Of a DNA stretch of 17,494 bases, positions 1-6,804 are shown piece by piece. The stretch lies in NCBI GenBank assembly GCA_023432995.1, contig JAEZES010000164.1:1-17494 (forward strand), in the 5' to 3' direction. Position 1 is the first letter of the stretch; every line of letters starts with the position of its first letter. A program made the position numbers and the translations under genes. The stretch is from Pseudomonadota bacterium (GTDB lineage: Bacteria > Pseudomonadota > Alphaproteobacteria > Sphingomonadales > Sphingomonadaceae). The notes under the pieces were generated by a model. It was not told the origin of the DNA, ran no database searches, and saw only the letters and a list, made by a program, of their open reading frames with translations.

Positions 1-2
1 CC

Positions 3-767
3 TCAGCGGCGACCGGTGTCGATTTCAAGTACCTGCTCGCCCAGGCCAAGATCGAGTCCGCGCTCGATCCGGGCGCGCGCGCCCGCACCTCCAGCGCCGC
101 GGGGCTCTATCAGTTTACCGCCGGGACCTGGCTGGAGACGCTCGACCGCCACGCCGCGCGGCACGGCATGGACTGGGCCGGCGAGGTGATCGCCCGCAGC
201 GGGGGGCGGGCGACGATCGGCGATCCGGCGATGCGCGACCAGGTGATGTCGCTGCGCTTCGATCCCGAGGCCGCCGCGCTGATGGCTGCCGAGCTGGCGC
301 GCGACAACGCCGGCGAGCTGCGCGGAACCCTCGGCCGCGAGCCCGACGCGGCCGAACTCTACCTGGCTCACTTTCTCGGCGCGGGCGGGGCACGCACGTT
401 TCTTGCGGCTTTGCACGACGATCCGGTCCAGGCCGCCGCACCGCTGCTGCCCCAGGCGGCGGGCGCCAACCGCGGTATCTTCTATGATGGCGGTCGCGCT
501 CGCACCGTCGGCGAGGTGATGGATCTGATCCGGGCCAAGATGGCCTCGGCGACCGAGGGAGGCACCTCGGACTGGGATTATCCGGGACCAGCGGCACCGT
601 TCGCAGCCTCCCATCGGCCGGCCCCGCAGACCCCGGATGCCCCTCCCCGTCGTCCGTCGATGGCCCAGACGCTCGCGGCGACGTTCGGCGCGCCCGGGCA
701 GCTCCAGGGTGCGACGGGTGAGCGGGTCGGGCGCGCCTACGCCGCGTTTAAGGCGTTCGACCTGTGA
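3..767 (+). CDS. Lytic transglycosylase-like peptidoglycan hydrolase (5' partial), flagellar cluster
   Basis: The reading frame is open from base 3 to the TGA at 765-767, so the gene begins before the window; 254 residues are visible. Visible residues 8-48 look like an SLT (soluble lytic transglycosylase) fold: AQAKIESALDP gives the likely catalytic Glu (visible residue 18), followed by SSAAGLYQFTAGTW, the usual Ser/Gly/Gln stretch of the family. Such enzymes cut glycan strands of peptidoglycan in the periplasm, and flagellar ones open the wall for the rod and hook. The C-terminal ~60 residues are Pro/Ala-rich and probably a linker. The stop overlaps the flhA start (GTGA), so the two are translationally coupled, which supports a flagellar role. 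An internal ATG at 168 lies after the catalytic Glu and is not the start. The signal peptide, if any, is outside the window. Confidence 0.85.
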   Translation, partial: SAATGVDFKYLLAQAKIESALDPGARARTSSAAGLYQFTAGTWLETLDRHAARHGMDWAGEVIARSGGRATIGDPAMRDQVMSLRFDPEAAALMAAELARDNAGELRGTLGREPDAAELYLAHFLGAGGARTFLAALHDDPVQAAAPLLPQAAGANRGIFYDGGRARTVGEVMDLIRAKMASATEGGTSDWDYPGPAAPFAASHRPAPQTPDAPPRRPSMAQTLAATFGAPGQLQGATGERVGRAYAAFKAFDL

Positions 768-2890
768 GCGGCCTGCGTTCGATCCTGTCGCCGTCGCTCG
801 CGCTTCCCGCGGGCATCCTGACGGTGATCGTGCTCATGGTCGTGCCGATCCCGGCGGCGATGCTCGACGTGTTCTTCGTCCTCAACATCGCCCTTTCAGT
901 GGCGATCCTGATGGCGGCCATGAACTCCGAGAAGCCGCTCGACTTCTCCTCGTTCCCCTCGGTCCTGCTGTTCGCGACGCTGCTGCGGCTAGCTCTCAAC
1001 GTCGCCTCGACCCGCGTCGTGCTGCTCCACGGCCACGAGGGCGAGGCCGCGGCCGGCAAGGTCATCGAAGCGTTCGGCGCCTTCCTCGTCGGCGGCAACT
1101 TCGCGGTCGGCCTGTTCGTGTTCATGATCCTGATGATCATCAACCTGGTGGTCGTGACCAAGGGTGCCGGCCGCGTGTCGGAAGTGTCCGCGCGCTTCAC
1201 GCTCGACGCGTTGCCCGGCAAGCAGATGGCGATCGACGCCGACCTCGCCGCCGGGCTGATGACGGCCGACGAGGCCAAGGCGCGCCGGCGCGAAGTGGCC
1301 ACCGAGGCGGACTTCTACGGCTCGATGGATGGCGCCAGCAAGTTCGTGAAGGGCGATGCGATCGCCGCGCTGCTGATCCTGTTCGTCAACATCGTTGCCG
1401 GTCTCGTGCTCGGTCTCGTCAGCCACGGGCTGTCGCTGGCCGACGCCGGCTCGCGTTACGTCACGCTTGCGGTCGGCGACGCGCTGGTCGCGTCGGTTCC
1501 CGCGCTGCTGCTGTCGATTGCCGCCGCGGTGATCGTCACCCGCGTCGCCGACAACCGCGACCTTACCGGGCAGATCGGCGGTCAGCTGTCGGATCCGCGC
1601 ATCTGGCTGCCGGTCGGCTTCATTCTCGCCGCGATGGGGCTGATCCCGGCGATGCCGCAGAGCATCTTCCTGCCGCTGGCCGCCGGCGCGTTCTGGCTCT
1701 GGCATCGCCTCGGCCGCCGGGCGCGGGCCACGGCCGTGGTCGAGCCCGAAGAGAAGCCAGATCCGTCGAAGATATCGATCACGGACGTCTCGGAACAGTC
1801 TCTGGTCACGCTCGAGCTCGGCTACGGGCTGGTCCATCTGGCCGACGAGCGCAAGGGCGCTCCGCTGGTGACGCGGCTCACCGGCTTGCGCCGGCAGCTA
1901 TGCCAGTCGTTCGGCTTCGTCATACCGCGCTTCCGGATTCGCGATTCCTTCGATCTCGCGCCCGATCAGTACCGCGTCCTGCTCGGCGGCGCGCCGCTCG
2001 GCTCGGCGCAGCTGCGGCCCGATCGCGTGCTGGCGATCGACACCGGCGAGGCGAGCGGCGGCGAGAGTCTGCGCGGCGAGGAGACCCGCGATCCCAGCTT
2101 CGGCTGCCCTGCGCTGTGGATCGACCCGGCGCAGCGCGACATCGCCGTCGCCGAAGGCTACCTCGTGGTCGACGCCGAAAGCGTCATCGCGACGCACGTC
2201 AGTCAGCTGCTTTCGGCGCGGCCGCAGGACCTGCTCGGTCCCGACCAGGTCCGCGAGCTGCTCGACACGGTGCGCGAGCGCAACGGCCAGCTGGTCGACA
2301 CGATCACCCCGCAGCCGCTTTCGCTGGCGGCGATCACGCGCCTGATGCGCGCTCTGCTCGCGGACGGCATCTCGCTGGCGCATCCGCTGCCGGTCCTCGC
2401 CAGCCTGTCGCAGGCGGCACAGCAGACGACCGAGCACGACCGGCTGGTCGACATCGTGCGCGCCGATCTCGGCGAAATGATCGTCGGGCGAATCTGCCCG
2501 CCCGACCAGCGCCTGCCGGTCATCACCCTCGCCGCCGAGCTCGAGGAGATGGTCGTCGGCGGCATGCAGGATCCGACCACCGGGCAGGTGATCATCGAGC
2601 CCGACCTGGCCCGCTCGCTCGGCGAGCGGATCGCCGCCATCCTCGCGGCTCGGCAGCCGGGCGAGGGTGCTCCCGCGCTCGTCGTCCAGCCGCGCGCGCG
2701 CCGCCCGATGAGCGCGCTGCTTCGCCTGCGTGCGCCCGGGTGCCTGGTCATTTCCATCAACGAGCTGCCGGTCGCCCAGCCGATCGAGGTGATCGCGGTC
2801 ATCGGCGGCGACGAGCAACTGCCTCCCGCGGCCGGCGAGCCGCCGCAGGCGGCGTCGCAAGAATTCGAGAGGGAGGCCCTGGCCGCATGA
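764..2890 (+). CDS. flhA: Flagellar biosynthesis protein FlhA
   Basis: FlhA is the export-gate protein of the flagellar type III secretion system: an integral inner-membrane N-terminal half and a cytoplasmic C-terminal half that docks chaperone-substrate complexes. The 708-residue length fits the family. Hydrophobic helices fill residues ~15-130 and ~198-330. The family signature is clear, with RLALNVASTR at 75-84 and ARFTLDALPGKQMAIDAD at 143-160, followed by the cytoplasmic linker and soluble domain (~345-708). The start is a GTG inside the previous gene's stop (GTGA), and the stop overlaps the next ATG (ATGA), so it is the middle gene of a tightly coupled operon. Type III virulence homologues (SctV) exist, but the adjacent flagellar sigma factor makes the flagellar assignment firm. 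Confidence 0.97.
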   Translation: MSGLRSILSPSLALPAGILTVIVLMVVPIPAAMLDVFFVLNIALSVAILMAAMNSEKPLDFSSFPSVLLFATLLRLALNVASTRVVLLHGHEGEAAAGKVIEAFGAFLVGGNFAVGLFVFMILMIINLVVVTKGAGRVSEVSARFTLDALPGKQMAIDADLAAGLMTADEAKARRREVATEADFYGSMDGASKFVKGDAIAALLILFVNIVAGLVLGLVSHGLSLADAGSRYVTLAVGDALVASVPALLLSIAAAVIVTRVADNRDLTGQIGGQLSDPRIWLPVGFILAAMGLIPAMPQSIFLPLAAGAFWLWHRLGRRARATAVVEPEEKPDPSKISITDVSEQSLVTLELGYGLVHLADERKGAPLVTRLTGLRRQLCQSFGFVIPRFRIRDSFDLAPDQYRVLLGGAPLGSAQLRPDRVLAIDTGEASGGESLRGEETRDPSFGCPALWIDPAQRDIAVAEGYLVVDAESVIATHVSQLLSARPQDLLGPDQVRELLDTVRERNGQLVDTITPQPLSLAAITRLMRALLADGISLAHPLPVLASLSQAAQQTTEHDRLVDIVRADLGEMIVGRICPPDQRLPVITLAAELEEMVVGGMQDPTTGQVIIEPDLARSLGERIAAILAARQPGEGAPALVVQPRARRPMSALLRLRAPGCLVISINELPVAQPIEVIAVIGGDEQLPPAAGEPPQAASQEFEREALAA

Positions 2891-3603
2891 AGCACGACTA
2901 TTCGCAATTCTCGGCCGCGAGAGCCTACCGCGGCGAGGTCGCCGACCGCGTGTCGCGCTTCGTCCCGATGGTGCGCAAGCTGGCCTGGCACCTCGCCGGC
3001 AGCGCCGGCCCGTCGTTCGACGTCGAGGACCTGATGCAGGCCGGCCTCGTGGCGCTGACCGAGTGTGCGCAGCGGCACGAGGGGCCGAACGAAGATGGCT
3101 TCGCGGCTTACGCCAAGCTGCGCGTTCGCGGGGCCATGGTCGACCTCCTGCGGAGTTCGTCGCCCGAAGCGCGCGGTGCCCGCGAGAAGCGCCGCCGGAT
3201 CGAGAAGGCCGAGAACGAGCTTCGTGCCCGCCTTGGCCGGGCGGCGAGTCCGCCGGAGGTCGCCGCGGCCCTGGGCCTGTCGGTGCCCGAACTGGAAAAG
3301 CTGCGAACGGAGTGCGCAGCGGTCCACGTCGATTCGATGGAGGAATGCTATTCGGACAGTTCGCTGCAGTTTGCCGCGAGCGAGGACACCGCCGAGGGAC
3401 AGCTCGTCGAGCAGGAGGAGCGCGCCCGGCTGGCACAGGAGATCGGCAATCTCCCCGAACGGCTGCAACTGGTCGTGCAACTCTATTTCGTCGAGGAGCT
3501 GAACCTGGCGGAGATTGCCGAGATTCTCGGAGTGAGCGTTCCGCGCATTCACCAGCTCAAGGCCACCGCGCTGGAGAAGCTGCGGTTCTCGCTGGCCGAT
3601 TGA
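2887..3603 (+). CDS. fliA: Flagellar RNA polymerase sigma factor FliA (sigma-28)
   Basis: A 238-residue alternative sigma factor of the FliA/WhiG type. Region 2 lies at ~16-88 (DVEDLMQAGLVALTEC then AKLRVRGAMVDLLRS, a hallmark of sigma-28). Region 3 is at ~95-150 with the degenerate helix-turn-helix SPPEVAAALGLSVPELE. Region 4 is at ~175-235 with LPERLQLVVQLYFVEELNLAEIA split across a classic helix-turn-helix (AEILGVSVPRIHQLK). It directs transcription of late flagellar genes and is normally held by the anti-sigma factor FlgM, not seen here. The ATG overlaps the flhA TGA by four bases. The gene ends the + strand operon, and the next gene points the other way with only 31 bases between stop codons. 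No clear FliA-type promoter was found in the rest of the window. Confidence 0.95.
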   Translation: MKHDYSQFSAARAYRGEVADRVSRFVPMVRKLAWHLAGSAGPSFDVEDLMQAGLVALTECAQRHEGPNEDGFAAYAKLRVRGAMVDLLRSSSPEARGAREKRRRIEKAENELRARLGRAASPPEVAAALGLSVPELEKLRTECAAVHVDSMEECYSDSSLQFAASEDTAEGQLVEQEERARLAQEIGNLPERLQLVVQLYFVEELNLAEIAEILGVSVPRIHQLKATALEKLRFSLAD

Positions 3604-3634
3604 CCGGGATCCGGGAGCGGCGCCGCCGGCCTCG

Positions 3635-4462
3635 CTAGGGGCCCGCGACGACCGGGTTCGTCAGCGTTCCCAGGGTTCCGATGTTGACTTCGACGAGGTC
3701 GCCCGGCTGCAGGTAGACCGGCGGCGTGCGCCCGTCGCCGACCCCTCCGGGCGTGCCGGTCACGATCACGTCGCCCGGCGCCAGCGGGGTGAAAGCGGAC
3801 AGGTACGCGATCAAGGCGGCCAGGTCGAAGATCAGGTCGGCGATCGCCTGGTCCTGCATCGTCGCACCGTTGAGCCTGGTCTGCACTTGCAGCGAACCGA
3901 GATCGTCGATTTCGTCAGGCGTCACCAGGGCCGGGCCGAACCCGCCCGTCCCCGGAAAGTTCTTTCCCGGCGTGAACTGGCTGCTGTGCCGCTGCCAGTC
4001 GCGGACCGAGGCGTCGTTGAAGATCGAATAGCCTGCAACATGGTCCGTGGCCTGCTCGCGGCCGATCAAACGGCCGCCGCTGCCGATGATCACCGCGAGT
4101 TCGCCCTCGTAGTCGAGACGGTCCGAGCCGGCCGGCTTCACCAGCGGCTTCCCGTCGGCCACCAGCGTGTCGGGCCAGCGGGTGAAGACGGTGGGGTAGG
4201 CCGGCGGCTTGTTGCCCATCTCGAGAACATGCGAGGCGTAGTTGAGCCCGATGCAGAAGATCTTCGCGGGGTCGGGGATCACCGGCAGCAGTTCGACCGA
4301 CGCGAGCGGCCGCAGTGGGCCAGCTGCGCTCAAATCCCGGCCGTCTCCAAGCGCCTCACGCAGGCTGCCGCCGTGCGCGCCGCCGAGGTCGTAAACCTGG
4401 TCGTCGGCGAGCCGCCCGAAACTGGCGATCCCGGTGTCGCGGCGAAAGCTCACCAGACGCAT
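3635..4462 (-). CDS. Fumarylacetoacetate hydrolase (FAH) family protein
   Basis: A 275-residue enzyme of the FAH superfamily, which contains C-C bond hydrolases, acylpyruvases, decarboxylases and isomerases acting on 2-oxo or 1,3-dicarbonyl acids in the cytoplasm. The catalytic core starts near residue 65 (IFCIGLNYASHVLEMG, with the His used as general base in relatives). The metal ligands are visible as E119 and E121 in DYEGELAVIIG and D150 in IFNDASVRDWQ. The Lys of the GKNFPGTGGFGP loop and the VTGTPGGVG motif near the C-terminus are also present. A good ribosome-binding site (GGGAGG, about 7 bases before the ATG) supports the start. The substrate cannot be read from the sequence. It is convergent with fliA and looks like a metabolic passenger between two surface-structure clusters rather than part of either. 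Confidence 0.9.
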   Translation of the reverse strand: MRLVSFRRDTGIASFGRLADDQVYDLGGAHGGSLREALGDGRDLSAAGPLRPLASVELLPVIPDPAKIFCIGLNYASHVLEMGNKPPAYPTVFTRWPDTLVADGKPLVKPAGSDRLDYEGELAVIIGSGGRLIGREQATDHVAGYSIFNDASVRDWQRHSSQFTPGKNFPGTGGFGPALVTPDEIDDLGSLQVQTRLNGATMQDQAIADLIFDLAALIAYLSAFTPLAPGDVIVTGTPGGVGDGRTPPVYLQPGDLVEVNIGTLGTLTNPVVAGP

Positions 4463-4519
4463 GCAGGCACCTCCCTGGCCGACCTCGTTGCTGGCCGAGT
4501 TGGTTCGGCGCTAACGCGA

Positions 4520-4551
4520 CCGGGCCGACCGTCGCATGACGGCCGACCCGG
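4520..4551 (-). terminator. Imperfect hairpin after the PEP-CTERM gene
   Basis: Arms 4520-4533 and 4538-4551 form a 14-bp stem with two mismatches around a GCAT loop. It lies 45 bases past the stop of the PEP-CTERM gene on the - strand, so it may end that transcript. There is no T-run after it, so it could equally act as a structured element in the leader of the FAH-family gene 58 bases downstream. Confidence 0.35.
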
Positions 4552-4596
4552 AGCAAGATATCGGAAGGGTGCCGGTGCGACGCCGGCGCGTTGGCG

Positions 4597-5382
4597 TCAG
4601 GCTGCCGAAAGCGCGTCGGCCTGGCCTTCGATCTGCCGGCGCTTGGCGGAGCGCATGGCGCCGCCGAGCCCGAAGAAACCGACCAGCAGCATGGCCCAGG
4701 TCGACGGCTCGGGAACGCCCGGAGGCGGGCGGGTGAAGGTCAGGTACTCGAGCTTGAAGCCGTCGGCCGCCTTCTTCTGCTTGTAGTACGAGCCCTCGCT
4801 CGGGTTGTTGAACGAGGCGCCGATCAGCCACATGTTCCCGGTATAGTCGTTGGGATTGATGTCGCGGGTGTTGCTGCCCGTGCTGCCATAATTGTTGCTG
4901 TAGAGATTGAGCGGCGAAAGCACCGAGCTCAACTGGCCGTCCCAGCCTGGCAGCGTGCCGAAGTCGAGGCCGCTGAGAGTGTAGCCGATGGTCGCATCGG
5001 TGTCGCTGATGCCGTCCCAACCGGTGTTGAACCGCGCGAGGTCCAGTTCGACCACTTCGTCGAACTGGAACAGGAGAAAGTCGAGGTAGCCGCTGTTGTC
5101 CACAGTGTGAGTGTTGTCGTTCCGACCGTTCCTGACCCCGAGGCCGCCCGACCAGACACCCAGCTGCGCCTCGTGGATCCTGCCGTCGTCGCCGATCGAC
5201 CAGGCCGATGCGCGGACGTTCACGCCGTTGATCGAGAACAGCAGGCTCGTGCCCGCCGGGCGGTCGCCGCTGCTGTAGAAAGGCGTGTGTTGGGTGTCGA
5301 GGTACAGGGTGTCCGCGGCGAGCGCCGGGGTGGCGAGTCCGCTGACGGCGGCAGCGGCGATGATCGAAAGAATCTTGCGCAC
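4597..5382 (-). CDS. Secreted PEP-CTERM (PEPxxWA) surface protein
   Basis: A 261-residue exported protein with a classic signal peptide (RKILSIIAAAAVSGLATPALA, cleavage after ALA) and a C-terminal exosortase sorting signal. That signal is PEPSTWAMLLVGFFGLGG at ~224-241, a hydrophobic helix, then a basic stretch RSAKRR. The W-A after PEP is the variant typical of alphaproteobacteria. The ~190-residue middle is rich in Asn, Gly, Ser and aromatic residues, as in extracellular beta-sandwich proteins; I do not recognise a specific domain. The start is GTG, preceded by GAGGGA at a spacing of 8. The tail runs 12 residues past the basic cluster, somewhat longer than usual. It is a probable cargo of the exosortase encoded 3.3 kb away, which would cleave it and link it to the cell surface or matrix. 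It sits divergently from the first PilZ gene. Confidence 0.9.
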   Translation of the reverse strand: MRKILSIIAAAAVSGLATPALAADTLYLDTQHTPFYSSGDRPAGTSLLFSINGVNVRASAWSIGDDGRIHEAQLGVWSGGLGVRNGRNDNTHTVDNSGYLDFLLFQFDEVVELDLARFNTGWDGISDTDATIGYTLSGLDFGTLPGWDGQLSSVLSPLNLYSNNYGSTGSNTRDINPNDYTGNMWLIGASFNNPSEGSYYKQKKAADGFKLEYLTFTRPPPGVPEPSTWAMLLVGFFGLGGAMRSAKRRQIEGQADALSAA

Positions 5383-5400
5383 GAATCTATTCCCTCACTA

Positions 5401-5418
5401 TTCGCTAAGAACGCTAAG
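5401..5418 (-). repeat. Tandem CGCTAAG heptamers upstream of the PEP-CTERM gene
   Basis: CGCTAAG occurs at 5403-5409 and again at 5412-5418, one 9-base step apart (CTTAGCG-TT-CTTAGCG when read on the gene's strand). The pair lies 21-36 bases upstream of the GTG start, so it would be in the 5' leader or at the promoter. The same heptamer recurs at 5574-5580 (reverse) and 6330-6336, with a near copy at 6289-6295. Confidence 0.5.
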
Positions 5419-5570
5419 CAGAGAAAATTACGATTGCAACGCGCAAACTGGCTCGGGACCCGCTCGAGGCCATGCATGTCCCAAAACGGGAAGCTTTCTC
5501 TACCGCTCGGGGGTCTCGCGAGCGCGGGCTATGCTTGGCTGTTGTGCGGGGAGCGGCGCCGCTGCCCTGA

Positions 5571-5586
5571 TAACTTAGCGAAGTTA
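5571..5586. promoter_or_regulatory. Palindrome TAACTTAGCGAAGTTA, possible operator
   Basis: Perfect inverted repeat with 6-base arms (TAACTT / AAGTTA) around AGCG. The embedded 11-mer TTAGCGAAGTT (5575-5585) recurs exactly, in reverse, at 6284-6294 in front of the small hypothetical gene. It looks like a protein-binding site; no regulator can be named. Confidence 0.45.
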
Positions 5587-5646
5587 CCGATTCGAGGCTA
5601 AAGGAGACTCATTTCTTAGTCCCCCGAGCTAGCACGGTATGCGGTC

Positions 5647-5661
5647 GTAAACAGTTATTTA
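5647..5661 (+). promoter_or_regulatory. Degenerate CtrA-like box upstream of the first PilZ gene
   Basis: GTAA-N7-TTTA followed by CCC matches six of eight positions of the CtrA consensus TTAA-N7-TTAA. It ends 42 bases before the PilZ ATG, almost the same distance as the perfect box before the paralogous PilZ-HTH gene (43 bases). Its placement would put the transcript start downstream of the GTG at 5668 and so favours the ATG at 5704. Confidence 0.4.
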
Positions 5662-5703
5662 CCCTTAGTGCGCATTGCCGTCGCTGAGAGGTATCAACAC
5701 GGC

Positions 5704-6189
5704 ATGAGACTTGAAGCGGTTCTCGAACAGCAAGACGGTGCCGTCGACACGCGCGCGACCTCGCGCCGTTCGCTCAAATTAGCGATCCGTTCGCAACTGC
5801 CGGCCGCCGGCGAACTGCAGGTGGTGATTCACAACATCTCGCGAACCGGTCTCCTCATCGAAGCCGCTGAGGCGAGCCTGGCGGTGGGGGACGAACTGGT
5901 CCTCGAGGTTCCCGAAGCCGGGCCCGTCGCCAGCACGGTCGTCTGGGAAAGCGGACGGTTTTTCGGCTGCAAGTTCCGCAACGCCATTTCGCAGGCAGCC
6001 GTCAGCAGCGCTCTCCTTCGGGCCGAACCGAGGACTGCGCCGTCCAATGACACGAGCGCTCCGGGCCTCGGCGCGGATCTCGCGCCCCAGGCGAAGCTCG
6101 GACCGGAACTGAACTTCTCGGTCGCGCTCGGCCTGGCGCTGCTGTTGTGGGGCGCGATTCTCGGCGGGGCCTATCTGATCCTCGGCTGA
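5704..6189 (+). CDS. PilZ-domain protein with C-terminal membrane helix
   Basis: A 161-residue protein with an N-terminal PilZ (c-di-GMP-binding) domain at ~15-108. The two ligand motifs are visible: R17-x3-R21 (with a second Arg at 22) and N44-x-S46-x-x-G49, the usual [D/N]xSxxG. After a ~27-residue polar linker (110-137), one hydrophobic helix at ~138-160 ends the chain, so the PilZ domain is probably tail-anchored at the inner membrane facing the cytoplasm. A longer frame from GTG 5668 exists, but ATG 5704 is preferred: it has GAGAGG upstream (long spacing, 12 bases), and it aligns residue-for-residue with the start of the paralogue at 6805. Residues 40-108 match that paralogue at roughly half the positions by eye. 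The partner or output is unknown; membrane PilZ proteins often control polysaccharide synthases or flagella. Confidence 0.88.
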   Translation: MRLEAVLEQQDGAVDTRATSRRSLKLAIRSQLPAAGELQVVIHNISRTGLLIEAAEASLAVGDELVLEVPEAGPVASTVVWESGRFFGCKFRNAISQAAVSSALLRAEPRTAPSNDTSAPGLGADLAPQAKLGPELNFSVALGLALLLWGAILGGAYLILG

Positions 6190-6212
6190 CGCGCTCTCGC
6201 CGGCATGGTCGA

Positions 6213-6229
6213 CGGAGCCGAGCGCTCCG
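6213..6229 (+). terminator. Small hairpin after the first PilZ gene
   Basis: CGGAGC / GCTCCG form a 6-bp perfect stem with a 5-base loop, 24 bases after the PilZ stop. There is no T-run, so it is only a weak terminator candidate. Confidence 0.25.
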
Positions 6230-6282
6230 AACGACCTGTTCCACATTGGGAGCGTGGCAATCTCGGCGCCAACCGGCTCAGC

Positions 6283-6294
6283 GAACTTCGCTAA
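6283..6294 (+). promoter_or_regulatory. Second copy of the AACTTCGCTAA element
   Basis: AACTTCGCTAA at 6284-6294 is an exact reverse-complement match to 5575-5585. Here it overlaps its own small palindrome (AGCGAA-C-TTCGCT, 6280-6292) and lies 10 bases before the GTG of the next gene. If that gene starts at ATG 6379 instead, the element is 84 bases upstream, a normal operator position. Confidence 0.4.
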
Positions 6295-6303
6295 CCTGAA
6301 GTC

Positions 6304-6726
6304 GTGAACATCCTGGCATCGATTCGCAGCGCTAAGTCAGCCCCTTACCCGGGGTGGTTGGTCCACGAAGGCGTGGCCATGCCGGTAGCTCCCTCGAGCC
6401 AACCGGGCGTCGCCTTCCGCAACGGCTGGCGGGTGCCGCCGGGTCATTATCCGGCCTCACACTGGCGCGAGTTCGGCCGGGACTTCTGGTGCCACACCGA
6501 CGGCCCGCTCGACATCGTCGCGTTCCTGCCATCGTATCATTCGCCGGTCGCGGCCCGCTGGCGCGCTGCGGTATGCAGCCTGATCAGCGAACGCCTCGGT
6601 TACGACAGCGGCGATCCGATCAGCGAACGGCTGGCGGACGACATCATCGCGCTGTTGAGCACGAGGGCGGGCGATCCATTCGCCGCGCGCATGGACCTGC
6701 CGGACGTGTTCGCCTGCGATAGGTAG
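6304..6726 (+). CDS. Hypothetical small protein, unrecognised
   Basis: A 140-residue reading frame between the two PilZ genes, same strand. I recognise no family. It is cytoplasmic-looking: no signal peptide or membrane helix, several Trp and His (RNGWRVPPGHYPASHWREF, DFWCHTDGPLDIVAF), and a helical, charged C-terminal half ending in DLPDVFACDR. The start is uncertain. GTG 6304 has no ribosome-binding site, while ATG 6379 has GAAGG seven bases upstream and would give 115 residues; codon choice is more typical after 6379. Coding bias (G/C at third positions) and the absence of a better frame support a real gene. Its place between two paralogous PilZ genes suggests it belongs to the same regulatory unit, which is inference only. 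Confidence 0.6.
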   Translation: MNILASIRSAKSAPYPGWLVHEGVAMPVAPSSQPGVAFRNGWRVPPGHYPASHWREFGRDFWCHTDGPLDIVAFLPSYHSPVAARWRAAVCSLISERLGYDSGDPISERLADDIIALLSTRAGDPFAARMDLPDVFACDR

Positions 6727-6746
6727 AGCTACGCATTGGCTGCGAG

Positions 6747-6761
6747 TTAACGACTAATTAA
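6747..6761 (+). promoter_or_regulatory. Perfect CtrA-type box TTAA-N7-TTAA
   Basis: TTAA at 6747-6750, seven bases, TTAA at 6758-6761, then CCC. This is the full consensus bound by the alphaproteobacterial cell-cycle regulator CtrA, and it is rare by chance in GC-rich DNA. It lies 43 bases before the ATG of the PilZ-HTH gene, where the right half would overlap the -35 region of its promoter. CtrA itself is not in the window. Confidence 0.65.
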
Positions 6762-6792
6762 CCCACCTCCGGCACGACCGCGTCACTACGTG

Positions 6793-6798
6793 AGGAGG
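6793..6798 (+). promoter_or_regulatory. Ribosome-binding site AGGAGG of the PilZ-HTH gene
   Basis: A perfect AGGAGG six bases before ATG 6805. It fixes the start there instead of the in-frame GTG at 6790, which would have the ribosome site inside the gene. Confidence 0.8.
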
Positions 6799-6804
6799 CG
6801 GCGG

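Larger units (their letters stand above)
5383..5703. promoter_or_regulatory. Divergent control region between the PEP-CTERM and PilZ genes
   Basis: This 321-base gene-free stretch is visibly richer in A and T than its surroundings and must hold promoters in both directions. It contains two tandem CGCTAAG heptamers with a 9-base period (5403-5409, 5412-5418) just upstream of the PEP-CTERM GTG. It also has a perfect palindrome TAACTTAGCGAAGTTA (5571-5586) carrying the same heptamer in reverse, and a degenerate TTAA-N7-TTAA-type box (5647-5661) before the PilZ gene. No small ORF or RNA gene was convincing here. Confidence 0.6.

Noticed and set aside
637..2886. Long open frame running through flhA into fliA (a 988-residue fusion)
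   Set aside because: The part before 2887 is an Arg/Pro-rich out-of-frame shadow of flhA; only the sigma-factor portion is real.
989..3552. Several long - strand frames antisense to flhA and fliA
   Set aside because: High-GC artefacts: Arg/Asp/His-rich translations without domains, opposite to firmly identified genes.
3604..3634. Terminator between fliA and the FAH-family gene (palindromes around CCGGATCCGG and GCGGCGCCGC)
   Set aside because: Short GC-rich palindromes without a clear stem-loop or T-run; not distinguishable from background in this composition.
5668..5703. GTG 5668 as start of the first PilZ protein
   Set aside because: No ribosome-binding site, it falls only six bases after the CtrA-like box, and it breaks the residue-for-residue alignment with the paralogue.
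6255..6269. Sigma-54-like GG-N10-GC (TGGC at 6255-6258, GC at 6268-6269) before the small hypothetical gene, considered because some PEP-CTERM systems use a sigma-54 regulator
   Set aside because: Only the core GG and GC match; the TT before GC and the CACG part are missing, and no other gene in the window has a comparable site.
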